A DNA stretch of 64,000 nucleotides from Trifolium pratense (GCF_020283565.1 NC_060060.1:33108001-33172000); one strand, 5' to 3'. Positions 23,231 to 35,278 are shown, counted from the stretch's first letter. Numbers and translations are program-made. The notes: generated by a model from the letters alone, not told the origin.

Positions 23231-24342
23231 TAGTACTATTCTATGATGAACTGAGTAGATTTTTATTTTGATTTTGATTTTAGTCTCTTCCTCTGAAGAA
23301 TCATTTTTAATTTTTGTTTTTCCTTGTATGTGTTATCTAGTTTAAGCTTCATAGCTTCCTCTGAATAGAAAGAATCATTTAATTTGTTTCATGATATTGC
23401 TACTTTTTCTTCTACTCACCAAATGTAATCTCCAGCTATTTTTGGTTGTTTGGTTGCTTTCACTTTCATTTGCCCAGTTTATGCTTTAAATTTGTACGTA
23501 CTAATGGTACTATGTCTTTCCTCATATGGATTTCTACTCTTTTTTTAAATAAAAAATAAAAAAATTCAAAACTATTCGTAAAAATTTATGACTTTGATAT
23601 TGACAAGAATTTTGGAGTTTCATACTACTACTACTAGTTTATAGGTTCTGACTTCAAGTACAAAGTCAAAAGTCTCATATTGCTTTGACCTTAATATACT
23701 TTGTATTTTTCATCCCGTGAGTGACATGACATGGCATAACTTACACTTGTTAATTACTCTTGTTGCTCAAAGTCAAGAATCTTAGTCAACTCTTATATAC
23801 TGTACAGTACATACTAGTAGTACATACATATATAGTGCAGTTTTTTAGAATCTTATTCTGATAATAATAATAATCATGAGTTGCCTCCTAGAATCTGTTT
23901 ATTTCAACTTTTTATATTTTTTTTTTCTGATTTTTTGTTTATGATTTTGAAGGAGGGATAGTTTTATCACCCATGGAGCTTTTTGTGATGCTTTGGCTGT
24001 GGAGAATGCAAAATCTCATAATCAAGCTGTTGGGAAAGCTAATTGAGAATCTGATTCAAAGGTTTTGACTGATGATTTATTGCCACCGGTGTGGGCGCTG
24101 ACGCCGGCTCCTATAACAACTCCTCAGTCAAATAAGTGGTGTGTCCTCTGCTATGGAGGTGTTATTGTTTGTTTCTGTGATCTTGGTGTGTGGTATTTTT
24201 TGTCTGCTATTGTTTTTTGTTGTGACTTGTTTTAGTGAGAAACAAGATCAAGTGACATGAGATTCAGGGGATGCTAATTAAGTAATGAAATTAATCACTT
24301 AAGAGGTGTTTTTTGTGTGATTGTTGGATCTAAAATTATGCA
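23231..24342. other. Gene-poor DNA with an unidentified coding relic
   Basis: The stretch 23965-24140 can be read as a broken protein segment (FCDALAVENAKSHNQAVGKA, then DDLLPPVWALTPAPITT) with a stop in between. I do not recognise it. Nothing else is visible. Confidence 0.35.
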
Positions 24343-24529
24343 ATGGTTGACCAAGAAACTACAACTTTGTCCAGGGTTCAAGGAAAGAGTAATCCATATG
24401 ATTCCTCCCTTGCTGCACAACTTTGCATTCCAATCATAAATGACCTACTGGTTGAGATAAAAAACCAAAGCTACCATGAACAATGTTTTTTGAATATAGA
24501 TGTGCCAAACAATGTTACTAACCATAAGG
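24343..24529 (+). pseudogene. Orphan exon of a plant SurE-type 5'/3'-nucleotidase
   Basis: The frame from about 24380 reads [20 protein letters not shown], then LLVEIKNQ and [15 protein letters not shown], ending at a GT donor. This matches the middle of plant SurE phosphatases (LAAEACLPIIxxIL, CFLNIDxPxxVxNHKG). I found neither the upstream catalytic part (with the DD motif) nor the next exon (GYKLTKQG) nearby, so this is a relic exon. Confidence 0.6.
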
Positions 24530-24534
24530 TATAG

Positions 24535-25019
24535 TGTAATTATTTTTTCAATATATATTTAATTTTTGTGATTTAGAGGGGTAAATGGTTCTTTTGGCTT
24601 AATATACATGATAGAAACACAATGAACCTTAAAGTTGGTTCATTGACAGTTCCAGCATCATCAATTCCTGTTATCCCTGTTATTTTCATTAGTATCTTGG
24701 TTCAAATTTATAAAATTTTCTTTGTTCCATTTGCAAGAAAAATCACTCTCCACTTTGGCAAAGGCATTAAAAAATGCATCATTATTAGTAGCATATTTCT
24801 TCACCAGATTATCATCAGTAGTATATAACTCCCATTGAACAACTCTTGGTCTGAATGGAGAAGAGCCTTTTTCGCCAGTAAACTCTTGAAATATCGATTA
24901 TCGACATGGGTCGGAGTTTGCTCTGTAGTGACTTGGCAAATAAGGCATTCATATTTTAATCGTTGTAGAAGTGTGCTTGAAATTGCACACATCTAGATAG
25001 ACCAACTGTATGTGCACCG

Positions 25020-25050
<31 letters not shown>

Positions 25051-26623
25051 CTCAATTGAATTGAAACATACTATACTATATTGAACATTAATTGGATGCC
25101 AAGTATAATTTATGAACAAGGTAGTGGTCATGATGAATAATGATAAAGCATTAGTATTACTATATCATGGTATCTGAAAGAGCCACCAAGTCATTCACTG
25201 AGGGTCCACGGTTAGCAAAATTTGTTTTGAGAGCACTTCAATTTCAGCCACTGTCTTCATTTGGTACTTTAATGAGTGCGTTGACTTTTTCATGAGATAT
25301 TATTTCTTCAATTTTGTATATTGTCTGATTTCATCATGAGGTGTTTTGATTTTGGCATTAGCTTTTCACTACAGTAATGCACTATGAGCTCCATATACAG
25401 TAGTGTTTTCCCATATAATATTAGATGATGTCTTTGCACTAGCTTATCTCTTTTTCACGGTCAATACAAAGTGTAGCAAGAGTTATAGATGCTCATGTAT
25501 TTTATAGAATGATCATGATTACTTTGGTTGTGATTGACTGAGAATTTGTTATAATGTTGATATTCTTAGATGTGTTGTTGAAAGCTTACCTTTTGAGATC
25601 AATGATCTACCAAATGTTTGCTCCATGGTTGACCCTTATTCTGATAGTTTGAAGGATGCAGATGCAGATGCAGTGGTACCAATTGCAAAGCACAAGTCAA
25701 TTTTGGTTTTGGTTATTATAATTTGTTCATACATTTGGTTTTTCCTTTTTTATGGCTTTGAAATGTACATTGTTGTTTGACCTCTTGATTAAATGTATCT
25801 TTAGAGTGCTGAATCAATACTATCATTGATGCTAATGAAGAGGTTTTTAAATCATTACAGGTTCATGTTGATGTGATGCAGTGAGCTAGCTACAAGAAAA
25901 GGTAAGGAGTCTACTGCTTTGCTTCTTTGAAAAATGAAGTTTAAAGAAAGAATTATTAAAATACTATTGTCCTTATTTCAAAACTTTGAATTTTTTTTAA
26001 AAAAATTATTATTATGATTCTGTTAGTACCTTTCTGGGAAAACAAACTGAACTAGGAATGTTAAGCCTTCCAAGTTGAAAGCATGAAAGTTCAAGAAAAG
26101 CTTTTTCAGAGGTCTGCAACTTATGTTATGTTATTGTTATATTAAGTTGTATAGGAAGTTGGAAATAGAACCATGGCTCAAGAGAATGATGGCTGCCAAG
26201 TTTCCACATTGAATGACTTGCTTTTATTTTGAAAATTTGGATTGATTTAATTTCTTATAGAAATTTTTGTTGGAGCAAGAAATGATGCTTCTGGAGTTTA
26301 TGCACTTGCTTTTATGAGGTGTATGATTAATGTTTGTTCTTGAAATGTAATTTATAGATAGATACCATAAGAACTGGAATTGGCACTTTGGAAGCAAGAG
26401 TATTAGTTATTTTTTATTTTATTTTTCTTCACAAAGTTGTTGATGAAGGGAAGGTTATACATTGAATGTATGTATTTGAGTTGGTTTTACAGTGATATTA
26501 TTTTAAGTTTAGTTTCAGATGATTTTACTCTCATTACTTTGATTTGTACCACAACCTTTGAAATGATGGAACGGGCTACATCCTAGTTTATATATAAATT
26601 AAGTGTCATACAGTTTTGCATCA
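24535..26623. other. Gene-poor DNA
   Basis: No recognised gene. A short segment near 25575-25700 (SLPFEINDLPNVCSMVDPYS in one frame) looks protein-like but is unidentified and is bounded by stops. A (TA)n tract lies at 25029-25050. Confidence 0.4.
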
Positions 26624-27123
26624 ATATCATCCTCCCACCTCTTGGACGGTTTCTTCCTTATGTTTGGCTGTAAGCCTTTGTGGATAGTGAATAATGGTTA
26701 GGTTGCATCATTTATGACTTTAAAGTCAGGCATTGAATTTTATACAACTATGTGACCTATTTGAACGAACTAGCTAGCTTGTAGTACTCCATTATGCCAT
26801 CATTTTCATTTGATATAAAAATTATCATTGTTCTTTTAAGTATGATTTAGGATTAGGATTAACTGCTTTTAGATTCTATTCTTAATTGTTTAGAGAAGTT
26901 TTTTTTTTTTTTTTTTACACAAGAAGATGCTTATTCTATGTATTGTGTAATATTAGTATTAATTTATTTAAAAGTAATCAAAGTATTATAGTTCCTTCAA
27001 AATCAAAAATGGTCGGTACCATAATTTTTTAGATTAAGAATGATTTTAGTTAGTTATCATATGAGTGACAATGATCTTAATACTCTCTGGAAATGAACAG
27101 TAAAAAAAAATATAGAATATAAT
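26624..27123 (+). repeat. Direct repeat D, copy 2 (about 490 bp)
   Basis: Same orientation as 15466-15953. Differences include a longer T-run (26900-26915) and a few substitutions. No coding potential. Confidence 0.85.
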
Positions 27124-27508
27124 TGTCACGGTCATGTTTTATTTTGGCATTGCATCTCATTAGTGGAGGGAAATTTAATTAACCAATTGTTTTGTGCTAA
27201 ATAGAATCCCTATGTTTAAAAACAAAATTTCTCTTTATAAAATTTTAAAGAAAAGACAACCTAACTAGAATATCTTATGTCCATTTGAAGATTATCTTCC
27301 TAATTTTAAAGTTAATTAACTATATCAATGTTTGGTGTGATAATTGGAGTACTACAACTTTTGATATAGTCTTCACTCTTCACTGACGAACCATTGAAAA
27401 GTCAAGACCCCTTTCCTTGGATTGAGCGGAACAAATTACTTTAATGTTGAGGATGCTAAGTTACATCGTCTAACAGAACATTGCTCTATCTATGTTTTCA
27501 AAACTCAC

Positions 27509-27825
27509 ATGCCCTCCGTCTTATATTATAAGGAAAAAAAACTATTTTTTTTTGTCCCAAATTATAAGCAAAAACAATTTACTTTTATCATTTTTAAGAT
27601 TTACTTTTACTTATTCTCATGAAATTTAATGCAAATTGCATTTAATTTAGTCTTTCTTTTCTTTTTCTCATAATCAATCACCAATAAAAATTCTTTTTGC
27701 ATCTTCCAATGAAATTATTTCAAGAAAAACACAAAAAGTCATACTTCAAATTATCATATTCAACTTTTCTTAATAAGTGTGAAAAAAAAAAATTTTCCTT
27801 ATAATTTGGGACGAAATAAGTATTT
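27509..27825. mobile_element. Tc1/mariner (Stowaway)-like MITE, degenerate
   Basis: The left end CCCTCCGTCTTATATTATAAG and the right end TTATAATTTGGGACGAAATA resemble the common plant CTCCCTCCGTCCCAAATTATAAG family in inverted orientation. The interior is AT-rich without coding potential. Confidence 0.55.
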
Positions 27826-28036
27826 TGTGTTGTAATAATAAATGGTGGCAGACACATTTAATTTGAATTCGATGATGTTCTTCATCATAATTTCATTATA
27901 GATGGAATTCAAAAACTTGTGGCAGCAGATGGAATTATTTAGTCCAAGATATATTGAAAAACATATTTTCTGCATAAGAGAACAAAAATCAAGACAAAAA
28001 CGATAAGTAATTGTAACTTGTAAGGTGCATTAACAC

Positions 28037-28229
28037 GGATCTGGATTCCCTGCTGTTGGGAATCACACAGTTTCACACTGTTTTGCATCTCAGCCATCCA
28101 TTATCAGATCGGACGGATCAGAACAATTCATTTACAAAATTACTCAAAACGATCACAGCCACACGATTATGATCGGACGGTCCCTAGCTGTTACAGCGTC
28201 CTGCTGTAACAGCAGGAAATCCATTTCCC
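28037..28229. mobile_element. hAT-type MITE, 193 bp
   Basis: It is flanked by an 8 bp duplication, ATTAACAC, at 28029-28036 and 28230-28237. The ends are imperfect inverted repeats sharing TGGATT-CCTGCTGTT, and the interior contains GATCGGACGG twice in opposite orientations. The 8 bp duplication is typical of hAT elements. Confidence 0.8.
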
Positions 28230-28237
28230 ATTAACAC

Positions 28238-28769
28238 ATTGTTATATACATGGTTGACGGAATTCCATAATTTAATAGCACATAACTATTGACACGTGTG
28301 TGCTGCTGCCTATAGTCAATTCAAGGTAAAAGAAAAAAAGAAAAAATATATAATTCTTTGATATTCTTATTATCTTATAGTTTTGTTGGATATCGGTACA
28401 TTCTAACATACCAAATGTTTATGAAGGAAACGTAGTTTATGGAGTAAAAAAACAATTTATTTAACTTTAAATAAATTAGCTTTTGTGCGAAAGAAACATC
28501 AAAATGCAATAAAAAAATATCACATTCAATCTATATAAGAAAGTTAATTGTTCATTTACCAAAAAAAAAATAATAATTAATTGTTCTGGATAAGTCTAAA
28601 CTACCATTGCTTAAAGTGTTGCCATGTGTCCCAAGTGAGGGAAATTGATATTCAAAAATTTGATAATTAAACTAAAAGTACACTTATTTTCAAATGAAAC
28701 CAAATCATATGAGCTATTTGGGGCATTTGTGAGTGGAAAAGTGTTTTATCAAACTAGATTTTACATTGT
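28238..28769. other. Gene-free AT-rich DNA
   Basis: No feature recognised. Confidence 0.5.
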
Positions 28770-29620
28770 AACCAAGTCACTGAGTGTCGCGGCGCGAAAA
28801 ATATCCTCGAGTGTAAACATTCGAAAATTAACAGAGTCGCCACCGAATTTTATTTATCCCAAAGAAGGGAAAGGAAAATATCGAGAAAACCTTGAGCGGT
28901 GAGAAAAACGGGTTCGGGAGTTGGTTATGCGAGGGGAAGGTATTAGCACCCCTCACATCCGTTGTACTCAACGGGAACCTTTTAGAGGGAAATGTTTGTT
29001 TGTTTTAATGTGTTTTTTTATGTTTGCTTGATTACTTGTTTCTTGCTTCATCGTTAGAAAAATGTTTTTATTTATTACTATTATTATGGATATGGGAAAA
29101 AATGTTTTTGTTTTTTATTATTGTGTCTGACAAGATGTTGAATCTCGCTCCTACGTATTCCTAGGTGCAATGGGAAAATCAGGGTTTCGTAGTTCAGGGT
29201 AAAAATATTTGTGGGTTGGTTGTTTTTAGACGCATGACGCCTAAGTCACATTCTCGTATTTAAATGCTGCTTGTATGCTCGCACGGTGGAGGCTTAAGCG
29301 TTGTTTCTGTTACGAAGAAAGGACGAAAACATCACCCGTTTTGTGAAAAGAGTTTTACTTTTTCTGCGCGCGTGGGCAGAGAAAAGGTTTGAGTGTGTTG
29401 AGTTGATTTTAGGAGTTTTAATGAAAACGTCCGAGAATGAGGATAATCCGAGTCACGAGTCATACGTCAGGGTCTAGAATTGTTCGGGGAAGAAAGTCAT
29501 ATGTAAGACTAACCCTTTTTCATTCCATTTATTTAAATTGTGGGGTTTTTCAAATAAAGAAGTGTTTTTAAGAAACAAACTTGAGATGAAAGTATTAAGT
29601 CAAGTAAATAATCCAAACAT
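28770..29620 (+). mobile_element. LTR-retrotransposon-like fragment
   Basis: The segment with CGGCGCGAAAAATATCCTCG, GAGTCGCCACCGAATTTTAT and GGTATTAGCACCCCTCAC resembles LTR/leader sequence of large legume Ty3-type (Ogre-like) elements. This is recognition from memory of family style only. No coding domain, primer-binding site or paired LTR is visible. Confidence 0.35.
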
Positions 29621-29639
29621 TGCATATGAACTTATTAAA

Positions 29640-29900
29640 ATAAGCTAGAGTGGTTTTGATTAATTAATCAATTAACTAATAATCACTTATTTAAGTATTT
29701 AATCATTCAAGCACTTAGTAACTTAAGCACTTTTAATCAGACAACTTAAATGGTTACTCACTTAATCAAGTGTTTAATTAATTGACTAATTAATCAACAA
29801 TTCAAATAATAATTTCCAAATGATAAGCACTTATTTAAATAAACACTTATGTGAATAAGCTCTTATTTGAATAAGCACTTATATAAATAAGCACTAAAAA
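29640..29900. repeat. Imperfect AATAAGCACTTAT repeats
   Basis: The core ATAAGCACTTAT and its self-complementary variants recur several times, giving a hairpin-prone tract. Confidence 0.6.
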
Positions 29901-30143
29901 TTAAGCAAAACGTAACTGGGGGTGCAAAACTGGGTTCTGGGGGTGAAGCCATAGCAATCTGCAACACCAGGCCCAGCCCAGACTAGTTTTCGTCCAAACA
30001 AAAGAAATAAACAGGAGAGTATCCAGTGTGGCATGAGAACAGAGGCTCACAGTAGACGTCATGGATCTGAACCTTTTGATTAAATCAGCCGGCTGTGATT
30101 TAAAACTCACATAACAGATCTCGGTCCTTGGATTAATCTCGGT

Positions 30144-30784
30144 CCTTCTTGAAAGTTTAGATATCATTTGACCTAGTTTTTTTTTCCTTTCTCAAAAGTA
30201 AGAAGTTAAGCTAAACAACATTTTTAAAAGCTCTAGTAAACAAAAAAAACTTCTATATTCTAGGAAAAATTATATATTATCAAACTTTTTTTTTTTTTTA
30301 TAATATCAAACATATCTTTTAACCATATTATAATAAAAAACAACAACTTTTAATTTATTTTTTTTATAAAAAAAATAAGATTTACTGTGTATGTTTGGTT
30401 TCAATTCTGGAGCATCCAGAATTGATTCTGGACGTGTAGAATTGATTCTGACTTGTTTGGTTTCTTAAAAGTAGAATTGATTCTGCCTCCAGAATTGATT
30501 CTACTTGAAGCTAAAAATCGTAGCTTCTGATTCTAGAATTGATTTTTACACTCAAATTTTTTGTTCAACTCACTTTTTCATGAATATATCCAAACATAAA
30601 CCACTTCAGCTTAAAATCAATTTTGGCCAGAATCAATTCTGCCAAAATCAATTCTCTCCACCGCAGAACCAAACACACGCTAAATAATTTTAGTTAAAAA
30701 AGCTATTATTTATAGCTTTATGGTTAAAAGAACTTCTACACATAAAAAAAATTGTACCAAACGGTACCTAAATATCTTTATTAA
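30144..30784 (+). repeat. Direct repeat A, copy 1, carrying an insertion
   Basis: Matches 38804-39160 in the same orientation. The extra 294 bp (30387-30680) is a MITE-like insertion. Copy 1 abuts the left arm of the 5 kb inverted repeat, whereas copy 2 lies upstream of the intact CD2BP2-like gene. Confidence 0.85.
30387..30680. mobile_element. MITE-like insertion, 294 bp, with an empty site in the other copy
   Basis: It begins GTGTATGTTTGGTT and ends AACCAAACACACGC, an imperfect inverted repeat. The interior is built of AGAATTGATTCTG-type palindromic repeats. The matching copy at 39056 reads straight through (ATTTACTAAATAA), so this is an insertion (or a clean loss there). Target duplication is short or unclear. 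Confidence 0.8.
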
Positions 30785-31424
30785 ACCATTTATTTGGATT
30801 AAGATCCATAATCAAATCCACATTTTATTTAAAACTGGTTACCAAACCAGTTATAAATATGGTCATGGTTATATAACCGGTTAATTTATAAATCCGATTA
30901 TAACTTGATTATTTATCAAATTTGGTTTAAAACCAATCATTTTTTAAATTCGGTTTTAAATATAGTTATTTTTTTTGGTTTAAAACCAATTATTTCTCGG
31001 ATCCAAATTTAAAGACCAATTTTTTTTTTACGGAAAAGATCAATTTTTTTGAAAAAAATAAAAATAGCCTTCCGTACTCTATATCTTTCCATTTTTTTCT
31101 TTACATGTAGATTTTGTGTTGCTGCCTCAAAAATAAAATTGTGTCCCTTCTCTTTCATTTTTTTTTTCTTAATTAAATCTCTATGTTTTTTTTATAAAAA
31201 AAATACATATAAATAAAAATAAATAATAATGGCCATATACTATATAAAAATAATAAACTGAAAATTATATACAAAACTTATTATAAAGAAAAGAAAAGAA
31301 AATTGATGAAAAAATAGAAACCAAGTAACGAAGAAAGAAAGAAGGGAGATCGCGGTGGTGCCGCCGTAACAACGCCGTGCGGCGGCGTTCATCTCTTTTA
31401 GTGTGGTTTCACCTCCACTGTTAT

Positions 31425-31425
<1 letters not shown>

Positions 31426-31504
<79 letters not shown>
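31426..31504. repeat. (CT)n microsatellite in the left arm
   Basis: About 39 CT units. The right-arm counterpart at 50471-50566 is longer, one of the few differences between the arms. Confidence 0.95.
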
Positions 31505-31506
<2 letters not shown>

Positions 31507-32020
31507 CCTCTCTAGTTTTTTAGATCTGTGCTTTGTACATGATTGCAAATTGAACAATAAGAAAGGGATGGAAGTTTACAGCCGCAACTCCGCCATGTCT
31601 GTCGGCGCGTTTCGACCACTGTTCTCTCACGCTCTTTCTCTCTGTCTCTCTCCCCCTGTTATTTATCAATTTGTTGATGTGTAAATTTTATAGAAATCAT
31701 GAATCTAAAAATTGTTCCAATTTTGTGAAATCTACAAAATGAAATTGAATTTGAGGTTGTCCATTTTGTCTCTATCCAATTTTTAATTTGAATTCGCGCG
31801 ATGATGATTTTCATAAGTATGGTCGATATATGATATGATTGACAATAGCAAAACTCACAATATATATATTATTTATTAGTTTTATTCTCAATATATGATA
31901 TGAATAATAATAGCAAAACTCACAATATAAATTGTTAAAAAAAAAAACTCACAATATATTATTCAATTCATTAGTTTTATTCTTCAATTTATGTGATTAT
32001 TATTCTCTTCACCAGTTAGC

Positions 32021-32461
32021 CTATGTCCGTCCTTCAATAGCAGCATTCCACGGAAAACATTGAACAGATCCAACCTTCACCTTACATGGTCCGTATGCAT
32101 TTATTTGCCAATGACACTCTCTGTCGCAATCCTCCTGATCTCGTTTTTGAACATAAATGTCAAAATATTTAGCTCCATTAATCCATGAAAAACTACACCA
32201 GTATAATTTATTCGGTATCATGAATGTAGGATGAACAGTGAAGTTATAACTTTCTTGAAAATGTGTGATTCGATATCCAAAATCATCATGCTTGTCTTTA
32301 CAATGGACACCAAGCTGTAAATTGCCGGTTAAGTTGTTGGTAACATATACATGTACTGGGTGAGGAATAGTCGAGAAACATTTACCGTCCTTGAACTGCA
32401 AAGCAACGAGAATTGTTAGTAACATAGAAACTAATAGCACAATATTGGAGGTTGAAGCCAT
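32021..32461 (-). CDS. S-protein homologue (SPH, plant self-incompatibility S1 family), 146 aa, left copy
   Basis: A small secreted protein of the SPH family, typified by the Papaver stigma S protein. A hydrophobic signal peptide (about residues 1-27, IVLLVSMLLTILVALQF) is followed by the family features VHVYVTNNL, LGVHCKDK, CSFSW, YFDIYV, CHW and CFPW. The conserved cysteines are spaced as in the family. The length is usual and there is no intron. A TATA-like CTATAAATA lies about 40-50 bases upstream. Divergent from the neighbouring SPH gene at 34814. Identical at protein level to the copy at 49523. The function of most SPH proteins is unknown; expression in reproductive tissue is common in the family. 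Confidence 0.9.
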   Translation of the reverse strand: MASTSNIVLLVSMLLTILVALQFKDGKCFSTIPHPVHVYVTNNLTGNLQLGVHCKDKHDDFGYRITHFQESYNFTVHPTFMIPNKLYWCSFSWINGAKYFDIYVQKRDQEDCDRECHWQINAYGPCKVKVGSVQCFPWNAAIEGRT

Positions 32462-32497
32462 CTTGAATTGATATATTGTTCAATGGATTTTTTTGTT

Positions 32498-32506
32498 ATA
32501 TTTATA
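32498..32506 (-). promoter_or_regulatory. TATA box of the left 146-aa SPH gene
   Basis: CTATAAATA on the minus strand, 37-45 bases before the ATG. The same box stands before the right copy. The leader between box and start is short. Confidence 0.5.
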
Positions 32507-32609
32507 GTGTAGAATCTGATAAAATAGTTTTTTTTTTTACAGTTATAAATGTTAATTAATTAATCTTTTGACCATATTAATGGTATAATAAATGTAAAGA
32601 ATAAAATTA

Positions 32610-32963
32610 CTCCCTCCGGTCTTTTTTACGAGAAACTTTTGATTTTTCATGTTCATTCAATAATTAGAAAAGCTCTTACCTAGGCACAACAACTTTAGGC
32701 ACAATTTTAGGTACACATACATCAATCCAAAAAATGATATAAAAAATATATTTGTCACATCAATTAATATAAATTCAATTTATTTTTCTTTAATTTTATT
32801 TACTTAATGTGAGTGTGTCTAACAAATTATTATTTATGCTTGTGCCCATATAAGTATTTCTCCAATAATTAATGTATTTGGTTTATATTATAGACCAAAT
32901 ACATTGGTCAAGTAATGTACCAAAAAAATTTGACTGTTTCTTATAAAAATGATCGGATGGAGC
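32610..32963. mobile_element. Tc1/mariner (Stowaway)-like MITE, hosting a second MITE
   Basis: The ends CTCCCTCCGGTCTTTTTTAC and the reverse complement of AAAATGATCGGATGGAG form the usual inverted repeat, next to TA on the left. It is interrupted by the element at 32667-32862. It is also present in the right arm, about 49020-49375. Confidence 0.65.
32667..32862. mobile_element. Mutator-type MITE nested in the mariner-like MITE, 196 bp
   Basis: It is flanked by a 9 bp duplication CAATAATTA (32658-32666 and 32863-32871), which is typical of Mutator-like elements. Its ends, GAAAAGCTCTTACCTAGGCACAA and the reverse complement GAGAAATACTTATATGGGCACAA-like, share GAGAAAT-CTTA with the MULE at 1019. 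Confidence 0.7.
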
Positions 32964-33150
32964 ATTTCACAATTTACTACTCACTCTATCCCAAAATATA
33001 GGATCTAGTTGACCACTACACATACGTCAATGCACAAGTTTGATCACTAATATATTTAATTGTCTATTTTTAAAAATCATAAAAACTTGATATTTTAAAA
33101 ATACCGATTAAAATAAATCAAACAAGATAATGTTTACATTTATATATTAT

Positions 33151-33340
33151 TAAAAAGGGTCTTGTTAACATGTGCATATAGGGCACATGATAAAGTATCT
33201 TAATATAGAAATTTAACATTTAATGATACAAGACATTTAATGCTTGAAAAGTTAAAATGCACAAATTCTAAGGCATAATTTCTATTTTTACTACCTTAAC
33301 ATGTGCCATATATGCACATGTTAACATTCTCCTATTAAAA
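33151..33340. mobile_element. Short inverted-repeat element (MITE), about 190 bp
   Basis: The left end TTGTTAACATGTGCATATAG and the right end CATATATGCACATGTTAACA are inverted copies, flanked by ATTAAAAA-type sequence. A copy lies in the right arm (about 48645-48835). Confidence 0.65.
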
Positions 33341-34390
33341 AATAATGTAGAAACAAGATAAATATTTTGATAAGTTACGCATTGTGATTAATATATTGTT
33401 AATAGCTACCAAGCCATTTCTGCATCCCTAAGCACTACTGAACTTGGATTGCACAACAGCCTGCTTTTAAGATTATGCTTGTGTCAAAAAAAGATTATGC
33501 TACAGACCAAAAGTACATCACTGCAGAAATGAAAACGTCGAAACCAGAATCAGATAATGATAACATCAATGAAATTACAGAATAGTTAACGTTATAGATA
33601 TAATAGCGGAAACACTTACTATGAGAAAACAGTTAAAAATAATCAGAAGCTAAAATTAATTAGAAAACAAGTAAAAATGAGAAGCTATTAAGAGTAGCTT
33701 ATAAAATAATAGATTTTTTTAGTTGTTTTCTAATTATTTAAAAAAAGTAATTTTTATTATAATAAACAAACACAAAGTAAATTTAACTTTAATAAAAATC
33801 TGATGAAAAAAGTTTTTTTTTTTTTACAATTATAAATGTTATTAAATACATAATTTCTATATTAATATACTTATCATATCCTTTAAATGTACATGTTAAT
33901 CCTCCTAATTACTAACTAACTATATCTTTAACGGTTATTAAATACATAATTTCTATATTAGTATACTTATCATATCCTTTAAATACACATGTCACCGTGA
34001 CTCATTGTTTTTATCTATATCTACTATTACTATTTAACCATTGTTATTTGGACCGATTTTTCGCAAACTCCTTTATACGTGGCGTGGCATAAGGAAGAAA
34101 ACCGTTTTTTTACGATTGTTTTGACATTAATTTTTTTCATAATCAAATTAATTTTTTTATGACTCATTGTTTTTTTATATCAATTATTACTACAAATGTT
34201 TAGCTTTGAACAAAAAACGCCAACATATAGAAATCTCAGTTTGCCTTTAATTTTTGTACATTTATTTATTGCTAAAAATCTCCAAAAATAATCTCACAAG
34301 TCATTATGTGAATAGATAAGCACAGATAAATAAAATGCAAATAAACATGACATAATAACATTATAAAAAAATGTTATTTAAGTCTTCGTG

Positions 34391-34480
34391 TACTTAACTC
34401 AGTTGGCAGAGACATTACATATTATTGCGGGGACTGAGATTTGAACTCTAGTACTCCCACTTATTCACCTTAAAATATGA
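34391..34480 (+). repeat. tRNA-like (SINE-type) remnant
   Basis: TTAACTCAGTTGGCAGAG resembles a Pol III A box, and GAGATTTGAACTC a decayed B box, at about the right distance. Similar pieces occur at 47510-47595 (the other arm) and, weaker, near 51540-51640 and 58070-58130. Too degenerate for a tRNA. Confidence 0.4.
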
Positions 34481-34813
34481 AATTGTAGTCACAAGGCTAC
34501 TTAATAAAAAATAATATTTGGTCAAATGTAATAATAAACGACTAAATTATTAATTATATTTGGTCAGTTTTCTGTTTTTGTTAAGTTTTGGTCAAATTTT
34601 CTTAGTAAATACACAATGCAGTAATAAATTATACTATAAACATTTATTATGCTGTATGACCAAATGGCTAATTAATAATTTCCAAAAATAATTAATATTT
34701 TTAATTTTTAATTTCTAATCTTCATCATGTTCAATATATATATATTATTATATATATAACAAGAATAGGTTATATGTTTCAATATCAAAGTATCATTAAT
34801 CTAGTGCACAAGA

Positions 34814-35278
34814 ATGATGATTTCAGTGTCCAAAATTTTGTCCTTAGTTCCGATTTTACTAATTATTTTTGTTGCTTTGCAATTCGCAGATGGTAAAGCT
34901 GAATATGTTGCCATTGATGGCTTTCCTCCAATCTTTCCACCAAGAGTTCATGTATTCATTAATAACAACATAAGCAATACTGCACTTGGAGTTCACTGTA
35001 AAGACAAAAACAATGATGCCGGCTTTCGTTCGATAAATTTTGGAGGAACTTACACGTTTGATTTTAAACCAAATAAATTTGTTCAATCAAGCTTATGGTT
35101 TTGTCGATTTTCATGGGGTAATGAATTTCAATACTTTGATATTTATGTCCAAAAACGTGATGTCAATCTTTGTGTGAAAGAATGTCATTGGGCAATAATT
35201 AAATCTGGAGCATGTAGGATTATAGACGGTTCTTCAGAATGTTTTCCTTGGAATCCAAAAGTTGTTACGGAACACTGA
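34814..35278 (+). CDS. S-protein homologue (SPH family), 154 aa, left copy
   Basis: Second SPH gene of the arm. It has a signal peptide (about residues 1-27, SLVPILLIIFVALQFADG), then PRVHVFINNNI, LGVHCKDK, the aromatic CRFSW, YFDIYVQKRD, ECHW and CFPWNP. It shares most of these blocks with the 146-aa neighbour, so the pair arose by an old tandem duplication followed by divergence. Single exon, usual length. The ATG pair at 34814 and 34817 makes the exact start uncertain by one codon. The protein is identical to the copy at 46706-47170. Likely secreted; role unknown. Confidence 0.9.
   Translation: MMISVSKILSLVPILLIIFVALQFADGKAEYVAIDGFPPIFPPRVHVFINNNISNTALGVHCKDKNNDAGFRSINFGGTYTFDFKPNKFVQSSLWFCRFSWGNEFQYFDIYVQKRDVNLCVKECHWAIIKSGACRIIDGSSECFPWNPKVVTEH

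Noticed and set aside
29640..29900. CRISPR-like array
   Set aside because: Repeats are short, palindromic and irregular, with no unique spacers of constant length, in a plant nuclear context.
31240..31684. Open frames rich in Arg/Glu or Ser/Leu over the CT repeat
   Set aside because: They are translations of a microsatellite and have no conserved content.
34391..34480. Possible tRNA gene
   Set aside because: The A and B boxes are degenerate and no cloverleaf with paired acceptor stem is visible; the duplicated, dispersed nature fits a SINE-like repeat.
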